In this document: positions 59,052 through 64,000 of the stretch, in pieces | Layout of the letters: each line of letters starts with the position of its first letter | Numbering within the stretch: position 1 is the first letter of the stretch | DNA from: Phycisphaerales bacterium | GTDB taxonomy: Bacteria > Planctomycetota > Phycisphaerae > Phycisphaerales > SM1A02 | NCBI GenBank assembly: GCA_009692045.1 | Contig: SIAA01000006.1 | Span: 1-64,000 of the forward strand | DNA length: 64,000 nucleotides | Direction: 5' to 3' | Notes under the pieces: generated by a model | Told to the model about the DNA's origin: nothing | Database searches by the model: none | What the model saw: the letters and a program-made list of their open reading frames with translations, nothing else | Translations under genes and position numbers: made by a program

Positions 59052-59815
59052 CAGCCGTTTGGTTCCATCATCAAGGGCCGTGGATGAGCGGGGAAACGGT
59101 GCGTCTGTCGCGCGAGGAAACAAAGCATGCTCTAGGGAGCAAGCGACTCGAGAGCGGTGACGAGGTCACTCTGTTCGATGGCCTCGGTCGCACCGCCGTT
59201 GCAAGCATCACAGATGACCGAGCTCCTGGTGGCGCAACTTCGTTGAAGATCCTCGCAACCGCGCAGTCTCGCCCCTTGGTACCCCGTATCCACATCGGCA
59301 GTGCGATTCCCAAGGGTGATCGGGCGGCAACGCTTCTTGAGTCGCTCGCATCATTTGCGGCCGAGTCGTTCACTCCGCTTGATTGCGAGCGCTCAGTTGT
59401 TCGTTTCTCCGAGAATCTCCGGGAGCGGTACTTGCGAGTGATGCGTGAGTCCTGCAAGCAGGCTCGACAGCCATGGATGCCACTTCTTCAGGAGGCGAGC
59501 GAGCCGGCGAAGTGGGTCGCGGTGCGCCTCGCCGAGGGAGCGTGCGTGCTGATCGCCGACCACGGCGGCGGGGACTGGTCTAAGGTGCTCGGGGCGGGAG
59601 AGGGTGATGCCGCAGCAGGCGGGCGAGGCGGCTCGAGTGAAGCCGAGGCGAGCCCGAGAATCGCCGTTGCCGTCGGCCCCGAAGGGGGATTCACGCCAGC
59701 GGAACTGGCGGCGATGCGGGCGGCAGGGGGCAAGTTGCTCTCCCTGGGAGCCGCGGTGTTGAGAGTGGAGTATGCCGTGGCATCATCCCTCGTGACCATT
59801 CGCGCATTGCTTTGA
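59048..59815 (+). CDS. rsmE: 16S rRNA m3U1498 methyltransferase (RsmE)
   Basis: 255 residues; SPOUT-class methyltransferase. An N-terminal PUA-like region (LSREETKHALGSKRLESGDE) is followed by the knot with RESCKQARQPWMP, IAVAVGPEGGFTPAELAAMR and LLSLGAAVLRVEYAVASSLV. The usual R-x-E-T-A reads RVEYA here. A Gly/Ala/Ser-rich insertion (about 180-200) is unusual. The ATGA overlap with rsmJ implies coupling. Confidence 0.94.
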   Translation: MTAVWFHHQGPWMSGETVRLSREETKHALGSKRLESGDEVTLFDGLGRTAVASITDDRAPGGATSLKILATAQSRPLVPRIHIGSAIPKGDRAATLLESLASFAAESFTPLDCERSVVRFSENLRERYLRVMRESCKQARQPWMPLLQEASEPAKWVAVRLAEGACVLIADHGGGDWSKVLGAGEGDAAAGGRGGSSEAEASPRIAVAVGPEGGFTPAELAAMRAAGGKLLSLGAAVLRVEYAVASSLVTIRALL

Positions 59816-59816
59816 T

Positions 59817-59845
59817 TTCGCCACAACTGGCTGATTTGCGATAAT
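59817..59845 (+). promoter_or_regulatory. weak promoter-like sequence before the RND efflux genes
   Basis: GATAAT (59840-59845) is a good -10 box; the matching -35 (TTCGCC, 59817-59822, 17-bp spacer) is poor. It lies in the 76-bp gap between rsmE and the lipoprotein gene. Confidence 0.3.
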
Positions 59846-59891
59846 CTGCCATATCCCACTCGGGGTCTAACACCACCAATGAGGTTCACCA

Positions 59892-60506
59892 ATGCTTGCG
59901 CGAATCATGACGCTCATCCTTGTTAGTGCCCTCCTCGCGATCGGATGCCGAAGTTCCAAGCCGCCGGTGATCCCCGCAGGGTTCTTTCCTGAGCGAGCGC
60001 GGCTCACCGACCTCGATGGCGACGGCACAGCAATCGGCTACCGCAATCGGTCGGTGGCGCTGGGCCAGTTCACAGGATGCTTCATCGCGCCGGTCCAGGT
60101 GGATCCGCAGGCTGCCGATGGGGACGATGTGTCCTCAGACCAACTGGCGCAGCTGGGAAACGACTTTGGCGCTGCCCTCGCCAAGTCAATCTCGCAGAAG
60201 ATTGCCATCGTTAGCGCACCAGGCGCAGGCATCATCACCGTGAATGCCACGATCATGCGCGCTGTTCCCAACAAGCCCGCTCTGAACCTTGCGCCGCAAA
60301 CTCAGATTCTTCAGCGTGGATATGGGTACGCCTCGGTAGTGGTGCGGGCGGATTCGCTCGACGGCGCCTCCATCATGGGGTTCGCTGACACCCGGAGCAC
60401 GCAGCGATTCGGCGCCGACAAGCTTTCAACCTGGGGCTCGGTAGAAGCGAGCTTCACAGCCTGGGCGGACGAGATCGCTGGTCTTCTTTCCTCTGCACCC
60501 GAGTAG
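59892..60506 (+). CDS. DUF3313-like lipoprotein
   Basis: 204 residues. The signal peptide ends LVSALLAIGC, with Cys at about 19 as the lipidation site. The mature domain (FGAALAKSISQKIAIVSAPG, IITVNATIMRAVPNKPALN, YGYASVVVRADSLDGASI) resembles the DUF3313 family of outer-membrane-associated lipoproteins often found near RND efflux genes. Only 6 bp separate it from the efflux channel gene, so it is probably part of that operon. Confidence 0.65.
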   Translation: MLARIMTLILVSALLAIGCRSSKPPVIPAGFFPERARLTDLDGDGTAIGYRNRSVALGQFTGCFIAPVQVDPQAADGDDVSSDQLAQLGNDFGAALAKSISQKIAIVSAPGAGIITVNATIMRAVPNKPALNLAPQTQILQRGYGYASVVVRADSLDGASIMGFADTRSTQRFGADKLSTWGSVEASFTAWADEIAGLLSSAPE

Positions 60507-60512
60507 CGCTAT

Positions 60513-61994
60513 ATGAAGTGTGCCTGCTTTGGTGGAACTGTCTCGGCGCTGATGCTCACCATGGGGCTCTCCCTCTCGGGGTGCAAGGTCGGCCCGGATT
60601 ACGCGCCACCAACCGAGAATGTTCCCTCGGAGTGGAGTGATGCTCCGGCGCGGTTTGCGCCATCGGCTCAGGCCGAGTTGCACGGCTGGTGGGGCAACTT
60701 CAATGATCCGGTTCTCAGTCGTGTCATCGAGATGTCGGAGACCAACAATCAGCTGTTGGCGGAGTCGCTGGCAAACTTGCGCGCTGCCTATGCCCGAGTA
60801 GGGGTTTCCGAGAGCCAGTTCTGGCCATCGGTCGGTTTGGCGGCCCAGTATCAGCGCGAGTTGGTGAATGTCTCTCAGGTTCCCGTTCAAAGCGTCTCAC
60901 TGGAACCCTTTGATCTCTACGCCTACGGAGTAGGAATGGCGCCTTGGGAGATCGATCTATGGGGCAAGATTGCGCGCCAGGTTGAGGCAGCCGGCGCGAA
61001 TGCTCAGGCTTCGATGGATGATCTGCGATCGATGTTGGTATCGGTACGCGGGCAAGTTGGGTCCACCTATGCGCAGGTGCGCACGCTGCAGCAGCGCATC
61101 CTTGCCGCCGAGGCAATCGTGGTCAACCTGCAGAGAATCCTGGGGTTGGTGCAGAAGCAACTGCAGGCGGGAACAGCGAATCAGTTGGACCTCAACTATG
61201 CCCAAGCGCAGTTGGACGAAGAGTTGGCCAGCATTCCACCACTGAGGTCGGCCCTCACATCGGCGATGAACACTCTCGCCGTGCTTTGCGGAATAACCCC
61301 TGGCCCCATGCGAGAGATCGTGGGACAGGCAGACGAAATCCCAGTAGGGCCGGAGACCGTTAGTGTGGGCATTCCCGCTGATCTGCTGCGGCGCCGCGCC
61401 GATGTGCGGGCCAAGGAACGCCGACTCGCTTCCAGCATTGCCAACATCGGTGCTAATGAGGCGCTGCACTATCCCACGCTCTCGATCAGCGGCAACTTCT
61501 ACATTTCCGCTACCTCACTCAGCGGGATGGGTGACATTTCCAATCAGGCGTACACCATTGGTCCCTCGCTCCAGTGGATGATCTTTCAGGGCGGCCTGAT
61601 CAACTCCATGGTGGCGCAAGCAAAGGCGCAGGCTGATGCTGCCCTCGCTTCCTATCGCAACACCTTTCTAAGCGCTGTCGGGGATGTGGAGTCAAGTATC
61701 GCGGCGGTGGTGCAGTCGCGCGAGGCTCTGGTACTTCTCAATGACGCCGAGGCCAATGCCAAGCAGGCTGCAGGTTTGGTGCTGCTCCAGTACCAGCAAG
61801 GCCTGGTCGATCTGCGCACGCTGATGAGCGTGGAGAATGACTTGATCAAGATCGTGGGCCAGCGCATCCAGACGCAGGGGCTTTTGGCGCAGGACATTGT
61901 CGGGCTCTACCGCGCCCTCGGTGGCGGTTGGGAAAAGAGTGCCGTGAGCATTGAGGCCGAGGGTATTTCTAAGACAAAACCGAGCGAGGTGTAA
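60513..61994 (+). CDS. outer-membrane efflux channel lipoprotein (OprM/NodT family)
   Basis: 493 residues. The lipobox is LSLSGC, followed by KVGPDYAPP, the classical start of OprM/NodT proteins. Two TolC-type repeats carry the coiled-coil segments (LANLRAAYARVGVSESQFWP, MVAQAKAQADAALASYRNTF), and ADLLRRRADVRAKERRLA is the usual family signature. It forms the exit duct of the RND pump encoded downstream. Its stop overlaps the adaptor start by 1 bp. Confidence 0.94.
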   Translation: MKCACFGGTVSALMLTMGLSLSGCKVGPDYAPPTENVPSEWSDAPARFAPSAQAELHGWWGNFNDPVLSRVIEMSETNNQLLAESLANLRAAYARVGVSESQFWPSVGLAAQYQRELVNVSQVPVQSVSLEPFDLYAYGVGMAPWEIDLWGKIARQVEAAGANAQASMDDLRSMLVSVRGQVGSTYAQVRTLQQRILAAEAIVVNLQRILGLVQKQLQAGTANQLDLNYAQAQLDEELASIPPLRSALTSAMNTLAVLCGITPGPMREIVGQADEIPVGPETVSVGIPADLLRRRADVRAKERRLASSIANIGANEALHYPTLSISGNFYISATSLSGMGDISNQAYTIGPSLQWMIFQGGLINSMVAQAKAQADAALASYRNTFLSAVGDVESSIAAVVQSREALVLLNDAEANAKQAAGLVLLQYQQGLVDLRTLMSVENDLIKIVGQRIQTQGLLAQDIVGLYRALGGGWEKSAVSIEAEGISKTKPSEV

Positions 61995-63181
61995 TGATGC
62001 AGGCGGAAGTGAATAACAGCATGGGAATCCTCACGGCGTTGGTCTTGCTCGCCGCCACAGGTTGCAGCAAGCCGGTGCTGCCCAAGGCGCCGAGCATAAT
62101 CCCCATCACCAGCGCCGCAGTGATCGTGCGTGATGTAGAGCAGTTCAAGGAATACCCCGCGGTGCTTGCCTCGATTCGGCCCGTGCAGCTCACGGCCCGC
62201 GTGGCGGGGTTCCTCCTTCGGCAGGAAGTGGCTGATGGTTCTTTGGTAAAGACTGGGCAGGTGATCTACCGCATCGACCCGGCTCAGTATCTGGCCCAGT
62301 TGGCGGAGGTGAGTGCCGCACTCATGCAAGCCGATGCCCAGCGGGATTTCGCTGCCGATGAAGTCTTGCGCAACAAGCCGCTCGCTGATGTCGGCGCCAT
62401 CTCCATGCAGGACTTCGACAGCCTCGTGACCAAGCTGCGCTCAGCAGAGGCACAGGTGCTGTATCAGCAGGCACAAGTCGATATCCAAGAACTGAATGTG
62501 AGCTATTGCACCATCGCGAGTCCGATGGACGGCATGCTGGGGAAGTCGTTGGAGTATGAGGGTTCCATGGTGGGTCCCGGTTATGCAACTGATCTGAATC
62601 TGATCGTGCAGACCGATCCCATGTGGGCGCAGTTCAGCCCCTCCACCGCGGAGTGGCCTGTTTACATTCGTCAGATGGAGCAGGGGCCGGTTGCGGCCAA
62701 GGTTAGTTTCGGCCTGGGTCGCCCCATATTCGCTGAGGGCAACCTGGTGTTTCGCAACAACGAGGCGGGGACGAGCACTAGCAGTCTGCTGATGCGGGTT
62801 CAGTTCCCCAATCCTGCCGGAGTATTTGTGCCTGGCGCTATCGTCGATGTGTCGGTGTCGCTCGGCGCTCTCAAGGATGCGATTGTGGTTCCGCTGGCCT
62901 CGCTGTGGGCGCGCGAAACCGAACTCTTCGTCTGGCGAATCAAGGCCGATTCCACCGTGGAAGCGGTCGCGGTGGATGTTGTGATGCGGGAAGAGGATCA
63001 GGCCATTGTCAGCTCCGGCGTATCGGCTGGCGACCGTGTAGTTGTGACCGGTGTGCAAAAGTTGCGAGCGGGCTCCAAGGTTGTCGAGGCGGCCTCAGCA
63101 GCGGCAACAAAGACCTTGCCTAGCGCCGCGACACTCGGCCAAGAGAATGCCGAGCAGGGCTCATCTGGGACGAAACCGTAA
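61994..63181 (+). CDS. RND efflux periplasmic adaptor (MFP)
   Basis: 395 residues. Probably a lipoprotein (VLLAATGC). Seen: TARVAGFLLRQEVADGSLVK (biotinyl-lipoyl half-motif), VIYRIDPAQYLAQLAEV, a coiled-coil hairpin (about 100-160), then CTIASPMDGMLGKSLEYEGS and the beta-barrel region FVPGAIVDVSVSLGALKDAI. It is the AcrA-type link between pump and channel. The Ala/Ser-rich C-terminus is unconserved. Confidence 0.94.
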   Translation: MMQAEVNNSMGILTALVLLAATGCSKPVLPKAPSIIPITSAAVIVRDVEQFKEYPAVLASIRPVQLTARVAGFLLRQEVADGSLVKTGQVIYRIDPAQYLAQLAEVSAALMQADAQRDFAADEVLRNKPLADVGAISMQDFDSLVTKLRSAEAQVLYQQAQVDIQELNVSYCTIASPMDGMLGKSLEYEGSMVGPGYATDLNLIVQTDPMWAQFSPSTAEWPVYIRQMEQGPVAAKVSFGLGRPIFAEGNLVFRNNEAGTSTSSLLMRVQFPNPAGVFVPGAIVDVSVSLGALKDAIVVPLASLWARETELFVWRIKADSTVEAVAVDVVMREEDQAIVSSGVSAGDRVVVTGVQKLRAGSKVVEAASAAATKTLPSAATLGQENAEQGSSGTKP

Positions 63182-63184
63182 ACC

Positions 63185-64000
63185 ATGCTCCGCTTCTTCA
63201 TCCATAGACCGATCGTCAGCTCGGTCATTGCGATCTTCACCGTGTTCGCGGGGGTGATCTGCATAAAGGTGCTGCCGGTGGCGCAGTTCCCCCAGATCGT
63301 GCCGCCCACCGTTCAGGTGACTGCCAACTACAACGGGGCTGATGCGCAGACTGTCGCCAATGCCGTGACATTGCCCATGGAGCTGCAGATCAATGGTGCG
63401 GAGGGCATGCTCTACATGTCGTCCAACAGCACCTCCAATGGCCAAAGCCAGATCACTGTCACATTCGAGGTGGGCTACGACGTAAACATCGCGGCCGTTG
63501 ATGTTCTCAATCGGGTGCAACAGGCCATGCCGCAACTGCCGCAGCAGGTGCAGCAGCTGGGAGTGAACATTGAGAAGCAGTCCACCAACATGGTGCTGGT
63601 CGTTTCCCTGACTTCCCCGGACGGTCGATACGACAATACATTCCTCACCAACTACGCCAACATCGTGCTGCAGCAACCGCTACAGCGCGTCTCGGGCGTC
63701 GGGCAGGTCACCATCTTCGGGTTGCAGCAGTATGCCATGCGGGTGTGGCTGGATTCTGATCGCCTCGCGGCGATGGGGTTGACCCCCCATGATGTTTCTG
63801 ATGCCGTGAAGAGCCAGAACATCCAGGCCGCCGTGGGAAGCGTGGGTGCCGAGCCGGCGGCCGCCAATCCGATCTTCACTCTGAATCTGGTGACACAGGG
63901 GCGGTTGCGAACCACCGAGGAGTTCGGAGACATCGTTGTTCGCACGGGATCAGATGGTGCCGTCGTCAAGGTGAGTGATCTTGGCCGAGTTGAGCTGGGT
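63185..64000 (+). CDS. RND efflux pump, inner-membrane permease (5' part)
   Basis: 272 codons are visible and the gene runs off the window. The N-terminus MLRFFIHRPIVSSVIAIFTV is the first helix of HAE1/AcrB-type pumps. VLPVAQFPQIVPPTVQVTAN with YNGADAQTVANAVTLPME follows (porter domain PN1), then DVLNRVQQAMPQLPQQVQQL and RVSGVGQVTIFGLQQYAMRV. It starts 3 bp after the adaptor stop. Substrates cannot be told from this part. Confidence 0.95.
   Translation, partial: MLRFFIHRPIVSSVIAIFTVFAGVICIKVLPVAQFPQIVPPTVQVTANYNGADAQTVANAVTLPMELQINGAEGMLYMSSNSTSNGQSQITVTFEVGYDVNIAAVDVLNRVQQAMPQLPQQVQQLGVNIEKQSTNMVLVVSLTSPDGRYDNTFLTNYANIVLQQPLQRVSGVGQVTIFGLQQYAMRVWLDSDRLAAMGLTPHDVSDAVKSQNIQAAVGSVGAEPAAANPIFTLNLVTQGRLRTTEEFGDIVVRTGSDGAVVKVSDLGRVELG

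Noticed and set aside
1-64000. tRNA, rRNA, CRISPR array, transposase or integrase genes
   Set aside because: None recognised on either strand by reading; a tRNAscan or Infernal run could still find a small RNA I missed.

Overview
The window looks like a chromosomal segment of a GC-rich Gram-negative bacterium. The best guess is a planctomycete, perhaps a Phycisphaerae relative. The reasons are a long S10-spc-alpha ribosomal protein cluster that lacks rpmD, adk and rpsD at their usual places, zinc-free short S14 and L36, several long secreted proteins of no recognisable family, and an ExbB/ExbD/VWA operon of a style familiar from that phylum. The assignment is inference; there is no rRNA gene in the window. 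I recognised no tRNA, rRNA, CRISPR array, transposase or integrase.

Layout. 0.1-1.5 kb: a metallo-beta-lactamase/rhodanese sulfur enzyme. 1.5-4.3 kb: a scarred island. Two identical 130-bp direct repeats enclose an apparently intact DNA cytosine-5 methyltransferase, a vsr mismatch-endonuclease pseudogene with two in-frame TAG codons and a lost catalytic Asp, and the 3' end of a probable PD-(D/E)XK (DUF4420-type) gene. Outside the left repeat lies a 3' fragment of a kbl-like gene. 4.3-10.8 kb: housekeeping genes (pfkA, lysS, a transglutaminase-like protein, nnrD, a YhaM-like HD exonuclease). 10.8-15.0 kb: a minus-strand block of a BshC-like protein, a glycosyltransferase and two exported proteins.

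15.0-31.0 kb: rpsJ-rplCDWB-rpsS-rplV-rpsC-rplP-rpmC-rpsQ-rplNXE-rpsNH-rplFR-rpsE-rplO-secY-map-infA-rpmJ-rpsMK-rpoA-rplQ-pheS. It has a strong promoter-like sequence and leader hairpin at the front. Two unusually long, structured spacers (rplC-rplD and rpsK-rpoA) may be autoregulatory RNAs. 31.0-38.8 kb: a tightly overlapped arginine operon, argR-C-B-F-G-H-J on the minus strand, in which argH carries a fused GNAT domain (probable N-acetylglutamate synthase). It is preceded by tandem ARG-box-like palindromes lying on a promoter that would give an almost leaderless mRNA. 38.9-46.3 kb (minus): thrS-infC (infC very probably starts at AUU), nrdR, a parallel beta-helix/PA14 lipoprotein, frr and pyrH.

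46.4-55.7 kb (plus): an eight-gene operon, nearly all translationally coupled. It encodes a TonB-like anchored VWA protein, ExbB, two ExbD-like subunits, two exported proteins, a membrane protein with a large periplasmic part, and a second small exported protein. This is the best candidate in the window for an undescribed system: a proton-driven envelope machine in which a VWA domain stands where TonB or TolA would end. 55.7-58.4 kb (minus): cystathionine beta-synthase and a cystathionine gamma-lyase/synthase. 58.4-59.8 kb: two 16S rRNA methyltransferases (rsmJ, rsmE). 59.9-64.0 kb: a lipoprotein followed by a tripartite RND efflux system whose pump gene runs off the end of the window.
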